Assembly: GCA_014238155.1 (NCBI GenBank)
Contig: JABABQ010000075.1
Span: forward strand, 62,001-126,000
DNA length: 64,000 bases
Reading direction: 5' to 3'
DNA from: Rhizobiaceae bacterium
GTDB taxonomy: Bacteria > Pseudomonadota > Alphaproteobacteria > Rhizobiales > Rhizobiaceae
Positions 49,480 through 57,922 of the stretch are shown piece by piece (the stretch's first letter is position 1; every line of letters starts with the position of its first letter). The position numbers and the translations under genes were made by a program. The notes under the pieces are model-generated. The model saw only the letters and a program-made list of their open reading frames with translations. It searched no databases and was not told the DNA's origin.

Positions 49480-49508
49480 CAGATAAGAGGGGTATCAAGG
49501 CTTGTCAA
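49480..49508 (-). promoter_or_regulatory. Predicted sigma-70-type promoter of secA
   Basis: Read on the minus strand, TTGACA (49508-49503), a 17-bp spacer and TATCTG (49485-49480). The -35 is a perfect consensus. Transcription would start near 49473, leaving a leader of about 120 nt before the secA ATG. Confidence 0.65.
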
Positions 49509-49611
49509 CGGACCCAAACACAGTGATTTGACCCTTCAATCGCCAGTTAAAATTCCACACCAGCTATTTATCGTATATTGAAAATCTGATTGTGCATCGA
49601 TCTCAACTCTT

Positions 49612-50502
49612 ATGGAACATCAAATGAACACCAAAACATTTCCGAAATCCCGTCTGACCAATGCATTCAGCATGGCACCTGCGGCTGCCTTTACCGGTGC
49701 CCTGTTCCTGTCACTGGTATGCCTGCCACATGGCGCTGCGGCACAGGACAATAAAGTTCTTGCCAAAGTCGGGGATCGCGAAATTACAGCCGCTGATGTA
49801 GATCAGGCCGGTCGCGATATGGCACAGCAGTTTCAGAATGTTCCGCAGGCCGAACGCCGCGCGCGCGTTCTGGATTCACTTATCGATTTCACCACTCTGT
49901 CGGTGCTTGCCGAACAATCTGGCCTGGACAAAGGCGCGGAATTGAAACGACGCTTGGTTTTATTGCGATCACGGGCACTGCACAATGAATATTTTTTGAA
50001 AAACATTCAGCCGTCGGTAACTGATGAGATGGTCAAGGCACGCTTTGATACGGAAGTCGCAAAAATGACTCCGGAAAAACAGGTCAGGGCGCGCCACATT
50101 CTTGTCAAAACCGCCGATGAAGCCAGTGCAATCATCAAGCAACTGGAAAGTGGAGCTGATTTTGCTGAATTGGCAAAGTCAAAATCTACCGGTCCCAGTG
50201 GCCCAAAGGGTGGAGATCTCGGCACGTTTGGAAAAGGACAGATGGTTCCGGCATTTGAAGCCGCGGCATTCGCGCTGGAAAAAGGTGCATATTCAAAACA
50301 GCCTGTGCAGACGCAGTTCGGGTTTCACATCATCATGGTGGAAGAACAGATCAATAAGCCATTGCCGACATTCCAACAATTGCAGGAGCAGATGCGACAG
50401 CTATTGCTGACCGAAGCCTATACTGGCGCCATCAAATCCGGACGTGAAAAGCTGGGCGTGAATTTGCTTGATGAAAGCTTGAAGCTGCCCGAAAAAAAGT
50501 GA
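49612..50502 (+). CDS. Exported parvulin-type peptidyl-prolyl isomerase
   Basis: A 296-residue periplasmic foldase. A signal peptide (about 18-44, [24 protein letters not shown], cleavage near AAAQ) precedes a SurA-like N-terminal domain (about 45-150). The parvulin domain runs from [15 protein letters not shown] to [13 protein letters not shown] (about 160-265), with [27 protein letters not shown] at its centre. It assists folding of outer-membrane and secreted proteins. It lies divergent from secA. ATG 49624 is an alternative start with a similar signal. It precedes argJ by 13 bp, as in many Rhizobiales. Confidence 0.92.
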   Translation: MEHQMNTKTFPKSRLTNAFSMAPAAAFTGALFLSLVCLPHGAAAQDNKVLAKVGDREITAADVDQAGRDMAQQFQNVPQAERRARVLDSLIDFTTLSVLAEQSGLDKGAELKRRLVLLRSRALHNEYFLKNIQPSVTDEMVKARFDTEVAKMTPEKQVRARHILVKTADEASAIIKQLESGADFAELAKSKSTGPSGPKGGDLGTFGKGQMVPAFEAAAFALEKGAYSKQPVQTQFGFHIIMVEEQINKPLPTFQQLQEQMRQLLLTEAYTGAIKSGREKLGVNLLDESLKLPEKK

Positions 50503-50515
50503 TGGGATTGGAAAC

Positions 50516-51751
50516 GTGAAAGTGTCGCCTCTTGCACCGAAGGATCCGGCATCATTGCCACCGTTGGAAGGCGTGCGCATTGCAACCGCTCAAGCCGGCA
50601 TTAAATATGCGGGTCGAACCGATTTGTTGCTGTTGGTGTTTGACCAGCCGGCAAGTGTGGCGGGGGTGTTCACCAAATCCAAATGCGCCTCAGCTCCCGT
50701 AGACTGGTGCCGGGATGCAATGGCTGGCAATGCGTCGCCGAAGGCATCTGCGGTTGTCGTAAATGCGGGCAATGCCAACGCGTTTACCGGCATAAAGGGT
50801 CGTCAGGCGACGGAGTTGACTGCAGCAGCAGCAGCGCAAGCCTGCGGCTGTTCCGCAGGTGACGTTTATCTCGCTTCTACCGGTGTAATTGGTGAGCCGC
50901 TGGACGCTGCGGCGTTTTCCGGCCGCCTCGAAGCGATGCAGCAGGAAGCCTGCGAGGACCAGTGGCAAATGGCTGCCGAAGCCATCATGACCACCGATAC
51001 ATATGCGAAACTGGCAGGCACGAGTTTTCAGCTTGACGGCCAGGAATGCCGCATCAACGGGATCGCCAAAGGGTCGGGCATGATCGCCCCTGATATGGCA
51101 ACCATGCTGTCGTTCGTCGTGACAGATGCCCCGGTTGAACCGGGTCTGTTGCAGACGGTTTTGTCTGACCTGGTGGGTGGTAGTTTCAATGCCATCACCG
51201 TTGACAGCGATACATCAACCAGTGACACCGTATTGCTGTTTGCAACCGGCACAGTGAACGCCGCTGAGTTGGATTCAACTGATGATCCGAGACTTGCACA
51301 GTTTGTTGAAGCGCTGCGGCTGGTCCTGCACGACCTGGCCCTGCAAATTGTGCGTGATGGGGAGGGTGCAACAAAACAAGTCGAAGTGGCGGTTTCCGGT
51401 GCTGAAAGCGACGCCTCCGCCAAACGGATTGCCTTGTCGATCGCCAATTCTCCGCTCGTCAAGACTGCTATAGCCGGGGAGGACGCCAATTGGGGTCGTG
51501 TTGTGATGGCTGTTGGCAAGGCAGGCGAACCTGCTGATCGTGACCGATTAGCAATTTCGTTCGGTGGCATTCAGGTTGCAGTTGATGGCGTGCGGGATGT
51601 TTCCTATGACGAAGACGCCACAAATGCTGTCATGCAGGCTGACGAAATTAAAATTGGTGTCGATATAGGTCTGGGAACGGGCCGGGCGACTGTCTGGACC
51701 TGCGATCTGACCAAGGAATATGTAGCGATAAATGGCGACTATCGGAGTTGA
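50516..51751 (+). CDS. argJ: Bifunctional glutamate N-acetyltransferase/amino-acid acetyltransferase ArgJ
   Basis: A 411-residue enzyme that recycles acetyl groups from N-acetylornithine to glutamate in arginine synthesis. It self-cleaves before a threonine in the motif [17 protein letters not shown] (about residues 183-199), and that motif is intact. [10 protein letters not shown] and the later [19 protein letters not shown] are further hallmarks. The start is GTG at 50516, 13 bp after the parvulin gene. Downstream lie the GNAT and MutT genes on the same strand, an arrangement frequent in Rhizobiales. Confidence 0.96.
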   Translation: MKVSPLAPKDPASLPPLEGVRIATAQAGIKYAGRTDLLLLVFDQPASVAGVFTKSKCASAPVDWCRDAMAGNASPKASAVVVNAGNANAFTGIKGRQATELTAAAAAQACGCSAGDVYLASTGVIGEPLDAAAFSGRLEAMQQEACEDQWQMAAEAIMTTDTYAKLAGTSFQLDGQECRINGIAKGSGMIAPDMATMLSFVVTDAPVEPGLLQTVLSDLVGGSFNAITVDSDTSTSDTVLLFATGTVNAAELDSTDDPRLAQFVEALRLVLHDLALQIVRDGEGATKQVEVAVSGAESDASAKRIALSIANSPLVKTAIAGEDANWGRVVMAVGKAGEPADRDRLAISFGGIQVAVDGVRDVSYDEDATNAVMQADEIKIGVDIGLGTGRATVWTCDLTKEYVAINGDYRS

Positions 51752-51835
51752 TGTTCCGCATCGACACGCAATTCGCCCACATGTTTGCTGAGGCTGAACA
51801 ATTACCCGACTCCGCGGATCTCAGAGTGTACCGAT

Positions 51836-52621
51836 ATGATAGGATCATCAAATACAACTGAACTGCCGGTGGTTCGCCGCCTGGAAGCGGTGAGTTTTCG
51901 CTCGTGGCCAGCAACCAACACCATTTTTGATGGCACCTGGGCCATTCGTCTCACCGCAAGTCATCCCTCAAAACGGGTCAATTCGGTCAATCCGCTGGAT
52001 CGCGGCGACCAGTCGGACTTGAAAAACCGGATAGCCAGAGCCGCCCATCGATTTCAGAGCTTCGGGCGCCCGCTTGTTTTTCGTCAGTCACCCCTCGCAC
52101 CGCCCCAGCTCGATCATTTCTTTGATGCCGCCACTTGGCGACGGTTTGACGAAACCAGAGTCATGACACTCGATTTGGACAAGGCCGACTTAACCGGAGC
52201 TGTCGACCAGTTGCCGTTGCGAAATATCGGGCGATGGATTGATCAATGTGTGGTGATGGGCAGCATTTCAGACACCGTCAAACCAGGATTATCGGAGTTG
52301 ATAGGTCTGGTCGAAGGGGACGTTGGATTGTTTTTGCAGGAAGACGGCCAGGGCGTTCCGCTGGCCGCTGCCATGGCAGTGCGTTTTGGCGACCTGGTCG
52401 GGCTGTTCGAGATTGTATCAAATCCGGACATGCGCCAGCTCGGTCTCGGCAGGCGCATCGTTCGAACCGCTCTCTTGTGGGCGCGCAATCATGGTGCTCG
52501 CCAGGCTTGGCTTCAGGTCGTTTCCGACAATCAACCAGCCAACAGACTTTATGAAAGTGAAGGGTTTTCAGAAGTCTATCGTTATGAGTATAGACAAGCA
52601 CCAGATGGATATCTGGCATAG
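51836..52621 (+). CDS. GNAT-family N-acetyltransferase
   Basis: A 261-residue protein. The C-terminal 120 residues carry the GNAT fold, with acetyl-CoA-binding loop MRQLGLGRRIVRTALLWARNHGARQAWLQVVSDNQPANRLYESEGF. The N-terminal part (about 1-130) has a related, probably degenerate fold, as in two-domain GNATs. The substrate is unknown. I used the ATG at 51836 because the frame opens with unconserved sequence. It lies between argJ and mutT, a common trio in Rhizobiales, and is likely co-transcribed, although the repeat unit before mutT may separate them. Confidence 0.82.
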   Translation: MIGSSNTTELPVVRRLEAVSFRSWPATNTIFDGTWAIRLTASHPSKRVNSVNPLDRGDQSDLKNRIARAAHRFQSFGRPLVFRQSPLAPPQLDHFFDAATWRRFDETRVMTLDLDKADLTGAVDQLPLRNIGRWIDQCVVMGSISDTVKPGLSELIGLVEGDVGLFLQEDGQGVPLAAAMAVRFGDLVGLFEIVSNPDMRQLGLGRRIVRTALLWARNHGARQAWLQVVSDNQPANRLYESEGFSEVYRYEYRQAPDGYLA

Positions 52622-52643
52622 ACACCTGACCTGTTTTGCAAGG

Positions 52644-52666
52644 CCATTTAATTGTGAACGACTCTA
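52644..52666. repeat. TAGAGCCGTTCA-family repeat arm just before mutT
   Basis: Reads CCATTTAATTGTGAACGACT then CTA, one core mismatch from the family. It ends 2 bp before the mutT ATG, where a ribosome binding site would be expected, so it may affect mutT translation. Confidence 0.75.
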
Positions 52667-52668
52667 AT

Positions 52669-53073
52669 ATGTCCAAGAAGCTTGTGCTCGTTGTGGCCTG
52701 CGCATTGATCGATCCCGATGACCGTATTCTGCTGGCTCAGCGGCCTGACGGAAAACCCATGGCTGGCCTGTGGGAGTTTCCTGGTGGCAAGGTTGAATCC
52801 GGAGAAACTCCAGAAGCGTCGCTCATTCGTGAACTCAAGGAAGAACTCGATATCGAGACGAAGATTGCTTGCCTGGCACCGCTCACTTTTGCCAGTCATG
52901 CTTATGAGGACTTTCATCTGTTGATGCCGTTGTTTATTTGCCGACGTTGGTGGGGCACCGCCCGATCGAATGAAGGGCAAAGTTTGAAATGGGTACGAGC
53001 GAAAAACCTGCGGGACTATCCGATGCCGGAAGCTGATCTGCCCCTCATCCCCGCACTGCAGGAACTGCTATAG
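52669..53073 (+). CDS. mutT: MutT-type Nudix hydrolase (8-oxo-dGTP diphosphatase)
   Basis: A 134-residue Nudix enzyme that clears 8-oxo-dGTP and so prevents A-to-C mutations. The Nudix box is GGKVESGETPEASLIRELKEEL (about residues 38-60, all catalytic positions present). The flanking KKLVLVVACALIDPDDRILLAQRPDGKPMAGLWEFPGG is classic MutT. The ATG at 52669 (MSKK) is preferred; the frame runs on upstream through the repeat. A dispersed repeat occupies the normal ribosome-binding-site position. It follows the GNAT gene by 47 bp. Confidence 0.93.
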   Translation: MSKKLVLVVACALIDPDDRILLAQRPDGKPMAGLWEFPGGKVESGETPEASLIRELKEELDIETKIACLAPLTFASHAYEDFHLLMPLFICRRWWGTARSNEGQSLKWVRAKNLRDYPMPEADLPLIPALQELL

Positions 53074-53139
53074 GTTAATTAACCTTCTCTTTAGTGCTGA
53101 TCATTAGGTTTTACCCGTGGATTTAACAATCGGGTGACC

Positions 53140-53535
53140 ATGATGGCAACTTTTAGCAAGCAGAGAGAAGCGCAACAAATCCAACTGGAAATCCTGGTTG
53201 GTGGCGGCGCAAGGCGTATGGCGCTCGCATTTGGGATGCTGGGTATCGCGGCCGGCCTGGTGCTCACGCCTGCCCTGAATCAAGGTGCATTGCAGGTTGC
53301 ATTTAATCCAGAAGCCGGATTGTCAGATCAAATCGACCGTACCGTGACCGGTTCGGTTGTCCAATCCTCAACCGCGTCCGAGATGACGAGTGCCCGTTCC
53401 ACATTGGCGCAATCGACAGAGTTCAATTTGCCCAATGGGACGTCACGTTACATCATACGGCGCAGCGTGATCCAAAAAAATCCTGCAACGCCCTGCTACA
53501 TTTTTGAAGACGGCTCCAGCAAGGGTGGTTGCTAA
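53140..53535 (+). CDS. Small membrane-anchored protein of unknown function
   Basis: A 131-residue protein I do not recognise. One hydrophobic helix at about residues 27-46 (MALAFGMLGIAAGLVLTPAL) follows a 25-residue cytoplasmic start, so it is probably a type II membrane protein. The remaining 80 residues are Ser/Thr-rich, ending RYIIRRSVIQKNPATPCYIFEDGSSKGGC with two cysteines. The adjacent ATG codons at 53140 and 53143 are both possible. It lies after mutT, and its TAA stop opens the 13-bp tandem repeat array. Confidence 0.65.
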   Translation: MMATFSKQREAQQIQLEILVGGGARRMALAFGMLGIAAGLVLTPALNQGALQVAFNPEAGLSDQIDRTVTGSVVQSSTASEMTSARSTLAQSTEFNLPNGTSRYIIRRSVIQKNPATPCYIFEDGSSKGGC

Positions 53536-53593
53536 GGCCTGATCCTAAGGCCCGATCTTAAGGCCCGATCCTAAGGCCCGATCCTAAGGCCGG
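53533..53593. repeat. 13-bp tandem repeat, about 4.7 copies
   Basis: Units TAAGGCCTGATCC, TAAGGCCCGATCT and TAAGGCCCGATCC (twice), then a partial copy. The array fills the gap between two convergent genes. The first TAA is the stop codon of the upstream small membrane protein, and the other strand's methyltransferase stop is at 53599. Confidence 0.9.
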
Positions 53594-53598
53594 AGCAA

Positions 53599-54465
53599 TT
53601 ATTTTTTCAGCCTGACTTCCTCAACATTCAACGCATCAGCCAAGCGTGCCTTTGCCGAACCGGGGCGCAGCGGTTTTTGCTGACTTTCATGTGGCGCCCA
53701 GCCAGACATGGAAACCGTACTGAACGTTGCGCGGATGCGCCCGTCCGGGTCGCAAAAGCGTTCGGAATAGATTTGCGCCATGCGGGCGATTATTTCCCTG
53801 CTGAGCATAGGATTGCTGCTATCCCGCAAGTGCAGCGTTGCGCCGAAACAACGCAAGTCACCGATCAGGTCAAAAGCTGAATCATAGCGCACGGTGACGA
53901 CATCCTGATCGACAACCGGGATTGAAAATCCGGCGCGCTGCAGCAGTCCGCCAGCCTCGCGGATATCGGTAAACGGGTCCACCCGGTTGGCAGCCCCACC
54001 CCGCACATCGCTTTCAGCCTGTATCAGGCATTGGCGCAATTCGTGCAACGTATCCGGGCCCGGCAGACTGGCCAGCAAAAGACCATTTGGCCGCAAACTG
54101 CGTCGCAGCTGGATCAAACTACCAGGCAGATCATTCGACCAGTGCAAAGTAAGCGGGGCAATGATCAGATCTGCTGATTCAGCTGCCAAGCCGAGAGCGT
54201 CCGGCTGGGCAATCCTGTCCGCATGGCCCTGATGAGTAACTTCTTCAATTCGCAGCAGGTTCTTGATTTTATGACACTGGCGCAACTGATCGGCAACGGC
54301 GTCAGTTCGGCCAAACATCAAAATGGCCTCTTCGAAATCAAGTTTTATAGTCGAGAGGCGCTCGACCATGTCTTCCACTCCACGCCGCAGCAGGAAGTCG
54401 TTGCCGCTCGAGAAACGTGCGGCCGCCCGGGAAAGTCGCAACTGATGTTGGGAATCGCTGAACAC
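53599..54465 (-). CDS. SAM-dependent methyltransferase, NDUFAF5/BioC-like
   Basis: A 288-residue class I methyltransferase. The N-terminal part (RAAARFSSGNDFLLRRGVEDMVERL) and the motif IIAPLTLHWSNDLPGSLIQLRRSLRPNGLLLASLPGPDTLHEL are typical of an alphaproteobacterial family related to mitochondrial NDUFAF5 and bacterial BioC. NDUFAF5 hydroxylates a complex I subunit; the bacterial proteins are uncharacterised. The canonical glycine-rich motif I is not evident (LMFGRTDAVADQL in its place), so the SAM site is atypical. It is divergent from comF, the usual neighbour in Rhizobiales. Confidence 0.8.
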   Translation of the reverse strand: MFSDSQHQLRLSRAAARFSSGNDFLLRRGVEDMVERLSTIKLDFEEAILMFGRTDAVADQLRQCHKIKNLLRIEEVTHQGHADRIAQPDALGLAAESADLIIAPLTLHWSNDLPGSLIQLRRSLRPNGLLLASLPGPDTLHELRQCLIQAESDVRGGAANRVDPFTDIREAGGLLQRAGFSIPVVDQDVVTVRYDSAFDLIGDLRCFGATLHLRDSSNPMLSREIIARMAQIYSERFCDPDGRIRATFSTVSMSGWAPHESQQKPLRPGSAKARLADALNVEEVRLKK

Positions 54466-54554
54466 GCGCTTCCTCCGGTTTGGGTCTGAGTGGTATCGAA
54501 ATCAATTCTGAGAGACTTCTACCCCTTTTGCCAAAATGGAGTCACTATGGGGTG

Positions 54555-55346
54555 ATGGTAAATCTGGTCCCACATTCAATCAGCGGATTTGTTTCTGGCA
54601 CTGGGGCGGAAAGACTGGCTCGTGCGATGATCGATCTGGTCATCCCTCCGACCTGTCTTGGATGTGATGTTGCAGTTGGACAGGCGGGGGCATTGTGCGG
54701 TTCCTGCTGGTCCGGTTTGAGGTTTATTGAACGCCCTTATTGTGCCGTGTTTGGCACCCCGTTTGCCTATGATCCTGGTGACGGCACCCGGAGTTTGCAG
54801 GCAATTGCGCAACCCCCGGATTTTGACCGCTCTCGCTGCGTGGTTCTTTATGACGATGTGGCCCGAAAGATCGTTCGCAGCTTTAAATTTGGCGATCGCC
54901 CGGAACTGGCACCCTGGATGGCCAATTGGATGTTGCGGGCCGGTGGTGATGTTCTGTTGCCCGGCGCACTCGTTGTTCCCGTGCCGTTGCACCGCAACCG
55001 ATTGCTGAAAAGACGCTACAATCAATCCGCAGAGCTTGCCCGCAGTCTCACCCGGATAACCCAACAAGCCTACCGGCCGGACCTGTTGCAGCGCATTCGC
55101 CCTACTCGCCAACAGGTAGGTCTGGGTGCCAATCAACGTGCGCGTAATGTGCGGGGAGCATTTAGGGTTCCCACTCCCGAGCAAATTCACGTAAAATCCA
55201 GCCACATTGTTCTGATTGATGACGTCTATACAACGGGCGCGACCTTGCAGGCCTGTGCGCGGGCGCTTCGGCGTAAAGGAGCTGCAAAAATCGACTGTCT
55301 CACCTTTGCCCGTGTCGCCAATGGGGTTGCGATCACCGACCTTTGA
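54555..55346 (+). CDS. comF: ComF-family phosphoribosyltransferase-like protein
   Basis: A 263-residue protein. An N-terminal four-cysteine zinc site (CLGCDVAVGQAGALCGSCW) precedes a phosphoribosyltransferase domain with the PRPP loop HIVLIDDVYTTGATLQAC (about 215-235). It is related to Bacillus ComFC and E. coli GntX, which serve DNA uptake or use. PVPLHRNRLLKRRYNQSAELA is a strong family marker. I start it at ATG 54555; the frame is open to 54480. It is divergent from the methyltransferase and followed by grxC after 39 bp. Confidence 0.9.
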   Translation: MVNLVPHSISGFVSGTGAERLARAMIDLVIPPTCLGCDVAVGQAGALCGSCWSGLRFIERPYCAVFGTPFAYDPGDGTRSLQAIAQPPDFDRSRCVVLYDDVARKIVRSFKFGDRPELAPWMANWMLRAGGDVLLPGALVVPVPLHRNRLLKRRYNQSAELARSLTRITQQAYRPDLLQRIRPTRQQVGLGANQRARNVRGAFRVPTPEQIHVKSSHIVLIDDVYTTGATLQACARALRRKGAAKIDCLTFARVANGVAITDL

Positions 55347-55385
55347 CCCCACTATTTAGGCAACAATGCAATTTAGGGCTTATCC

Positions 55386-55643
55386 ATGACCGCAGTGACG
55401 ATCTACACGCGCCAGATGTGCGGCTATTGCACCGCTGCGAAAAATTTGTTGAAAAACAAAGGTGCAAAGATCACCGAACATGATGCGACGTTTGACCCGG
55501 ACCTGCGCCAGCAGATGATGAGCCGATCACAGGGCTGCAGCACATTTCCGCAGATATTTATTGGTAATGATCATATAGGTGGATGCGATGATCTGATGGC
55601 GCTGGAACGTGCCGGTCACCTGGATGGTCTGCTGGGAGCATAG
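55386..55643 (+). CDS. grxC: Glutaredoxin 3 (dithiol, GrxC)
   Basis: An 85-residue glutaredoxin with active-site CGYC (residues 12-15) in the order VTIYTRQMCGYCTAAKNLL. The glutathione-binding segments STFPQIFIGNDHIGGCDDL are intact, with the cis-proline. It reduces disulfides and glutathionylated proteins. It starts 39 bp after comF and is followed by the nitrilase-family gene after 8 bp, then by the DUF1178 gene, which overlaps the nitrilase gene: a widely conserved alphaproteobacterial operon. Confidence 0.95.
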   Translation: MTAVTIYTRQMCGYCTAAKNLLKNKGAKITEHDATFDPDLRQQMMSRSQGCSTFPQIFIGNDHIGGCDDLMALERAGHLDGLLGA

Positions 55644-55651
55644 GACAAACC

Positions 55652-56506
55652 ATGTCGAAGTTTATTGCCGCAGTCGTACAACTCAGTTCCGGCACTGACA
55701 TCGCCACCAATATTGCGGCGATGGAAGCCGGAGTTCGGCAGGCCGCTGCACAGGGCGCAACCTATATTCAAACTCCTGAGATGACCGGACTTGTGCAGCA
55801 AAACCGCCAGGCTTTCTTTGAAACTGTCTGCAGTCAAGATGACGATCCGGTTGCCCCTGCTGCGTCTCGTTTGGCAAGGGAGCTTGGAGTGACGGTCCAT
55901 CTCGGCTCAACACCGATAAAGATTGCCCCTCAAATGGCGGCCAATCGCTCCTATCTGTTTGGCCCCGATGGCCAGCAGCGCGCAAGCTATGACAAAATCC
56001 ACATGTTCGATGTCGATTTGGCGAATGGTGAAAGCTGGCGGGAATCAGCCGTTTATCAGCCCGGCAAAAATGGGGTAACTGTCGAAGTCGAAGGCGTGCT
56101 TCTGGGCATGGCAATCTGTTATGACTGTCGTTTTCCCGAGCTTCACACCGCATATGCACGCCTAGGTGTTGATATATTGACCGGACCATCGTGTTTTACC
56201 CGCCAGACCGGTCGCGCTCACTGGCATGCCTTGTTGCGGTCGCGTGCAATTGAAAATGGTGCCTATATGATCGCCGCAGCCCAGGGCGGGGACCTGGAAG
56301 ATGGCCGCGAGACCTATGGCCATTCCATTATCATCAATCCATGGGGAGAGGTGATCGGTGAGGTTGCAGGCGAAGAGCCGGGAATTGCGTTGGCAGAAAT
56401 CGATACGTTGCAAGTTGCCAAAGCGCGTGAGAGAATACCTAACCTTGTGAACAATAGGGTTTTTTCAATCGTCAATATCGGCAGCAATGCGGAGAACGTA
56501 GCTTGA
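55652..56506 (+). CDS. Carbon-nitrogen hydrolase (nitrilase superfamily, Nit1/omega-amidase type)
   Basis: A 284-residue hydrolase with the full catalytic set: Glu 43 (TPEMTGL), Lys 115 (YDKIHMFDVDL) and Cys 156 (AICYDCRFPE). Nit1-type enzymes in this neighbourhood hydrolyse deaminated glutathione, which fits the adjacent glutaredoxin gene; omega-amidase is another possibility. SRAIENGAYMIAAAQGG and GEVIGEVAGEEPGI are further family marks. It begins 8 bp after grxC, and its stop overlaps the DUF1178 start (TTGA). Confidence 0.9.
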   Translation: MSKFIAAVVQLSSGTDIATNIAAMEAGVRQAAAQGATYIQTPEMTGLVQQNRQAFFETVCSQDDDPVAPAASRLARELGVTVHLGSTPIKIAPQMAANRSYLFGPDGQQRASYDKIHMFDVDLANGESWRESAVYQPGKNGVTVEVEGVLLGMAICYDCRFPELHTAYARLGVDILTGPSCFTRQTGRAHWHALLRSRAIENGAYMIAAAQGGDLEDGRETYGHSIIINPWGEVIGEVAGEEPGIALAEIDTLQVAKARERIPNLVNNRVFSIVNIGSNAENVA

Positions 56507-56931
56507 TCAACTTCAGTTTAATTTGCGATCATGAGCATGAATTCGATGGTTGGTTCGGATCATCGGGTGATTTTGACGCGCAATTGGAACGGGGTTTTCT
56601 CACCTGTCCGGTTTGTGATTCAGCCAAGATTTCCAAATCGCTGATGTCGCCCTCTGTTGCGACCGGGCGTCAAAAAGACAAAGTGGCTCTGGCCAATATG
56701 GCAGCCGGTAAAAAAGAAGTCGCCAATCAGCTAAAAGTGCTGCGTGATAAAATGACCGAAGGCTCCGAGCATGTGGGAAGCCGCTTTCCAGAGGAAGCCC
56801 GCAAGATTCATTATGGCGAGTCGGAAAAGCGCGGCATTTATGGTGAAGCAAACCGCGAAGAAGTGGCATCCCTGGTTGATGAAGGTGTTGAGATCGTTCC
56901 CCTGCCAACGCTGCCGGACGAAGCTAATTAA
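56503..56931 (+). CDS. DUF1178 family protein
   Basis: A 142-residue protein of a conserved proteobacterial family of unknown function. The N-terminal part resembles a zinc ribbon: one cysteine in LICDHEHEFDGWFGSS and the pair CPVCDSAKISKSLMSP. The remainder is helical (KVLRDKMTEGSEHVGSRFPEEARKIHYGESEKRGIYGEA). The likely start is TTG at 56503, overlapping the nitrilase stop by four bases. Constant association with grxC and the nitrilase suggests a redox or thiol role, as an inference. It is tail to tail with ubiG. Confidence 0.9.
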   Translation: MINFSLICDHEHEFDGWFGSSGDFDAQLERGFLTCPVCDSAKISKSLMSPSVATGRQKDKVALANMAAGKKEVANQLKVLRDKMTEGSEHVGSRFPEEARKIHYGESEKRGIYGEANREEVASLVDEGVEIVPLPTLPDEAN

Positions 56932-56979
56932 GCGAAAGCGGTCTCCCGTAAGGCACGGTTTCAGGCGACTTGAGTTTGT

Positions 56980-57750
56980 TCAGTCACCTGGGCGTTCTGC
57001 AAGTACCATGTAATTCACGTCCAGATCGCGCGAACGGTTCCAACTATCTGATAGCGGGTTGTAAAACATACCAATACGGTCGATCAGTTGAAGGCCCGCG
57101 CTGTTCAGTGGAGCTTCCAGTTCTTCCGGTGTGACCAGTTTTTCATACTGATGGGTTCCGCGTGGCAACCAGCGCAGCACCTGCTCGGCCAGGAATATCG
57201 CCAGCGCCCTGGCCTTGGCGGTACGGTTGATTGTCGCCACAAACATCAGCCCACCGGGTTTTACCAAATCGGCACAGGCCGTCATGAAAAGGTCGACATC
57301 TGCCACATGCTCAACAACTTCCATGTTCAGCACAACGTCAAATTTTTCTCCCGAAGCCGCCAGGGCTTCAGCGGTGGTGGCGCGATAGTCCACAGTAACG
57401 CCAGACTGTTGTGCGTGAAGTTTTGCGATTTCGATATTGATCTCTCCGGCGTCGGCGCCAATAACATCGGCCCCCATCCGGGCCATGGGTTCGCTGAGCA
57501 GGCCGCCACCGCAGCCAATGTCTAGAATGCGCAGTCCTTCCAGAGCACCAGGTGAACGATCGTCTCGTCTAAAATGCTGGCACAGTTTTTCGCGAATATA
57601 AGCAAGTCGAACCGGATTGAACTTGTGCAGCGGCTTAAACTTGCCGGTTGGGTCCCACCACTCTTTGGCGAGCGAAGAAAAGTGGTCGATTTCAGATTGG
57701 TCAACAGTGCTGTTTTCGGAAATCGGCGTTCTCTTTGCGGTCACTGACAT
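56980..57750 (-). CDS. ubiG: Ubiquinone biosynthesis O-methyltransferase UbiG
   Basis: A 256-residue class I methyltransferase. It performs both O-methylations of ubiquinone synthesis. The N-terminal signature [34 protein letters not shown] is specific to UbiG. Motif I is [27 protein letters not shown] (about residues 75-101), and [15 protein letters not shown] follows. The ATG at 57750, with AGGAG six bases before it, replaces the longer frame that opens at 57822. It converges with the DUF1178 gene and is divergent from the PLP-enzyme gene. Confidence 0.95.
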   Translation of the reverse strand: MSVTAKRTPISENSTVDQSEIDHFSSLAKEWWDPTGKFKPLHKFNPVRLAYIREKLCQHFRRDDRSPGALEGLRILDIGCGGGLLSEPMARMGADVIGADAGEINIEIAKLHAQQSGVTVDYRATTAEALAASGEKFDVVLNMEVVEHVADVDLFMTACADLVKPGGLMFVATINRTAKARALAIFLAEQVLRWLPRGTHQYEKLVTPEELEAPLNSAGLQLIDRIGMFYNPLSDSWNRSRDLDVNYMVLAERPGD

Positions 57751-57922
57751 GTCGGGCTCCTGGGTGAAGTCTATTGTGTCGGTTTTTGAAGGTAAAAAGG
57801 CAAGAGCAACAATGTGCGGCAAATGATTCCTTGTTTAAAATTAAATCTGAATTCGGCATTTCGTTTGACTCGTCGGTGACTTTTCTGGCGAATGCCCAGG
57901 AATATTGGAAGGGGAGCAGCAG

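Noticed and set aside
53533-53593. The 13-bp array as a small CRISPR
   Set aside because: The units are directly adjacent with no spacers, and no cas genes are present.
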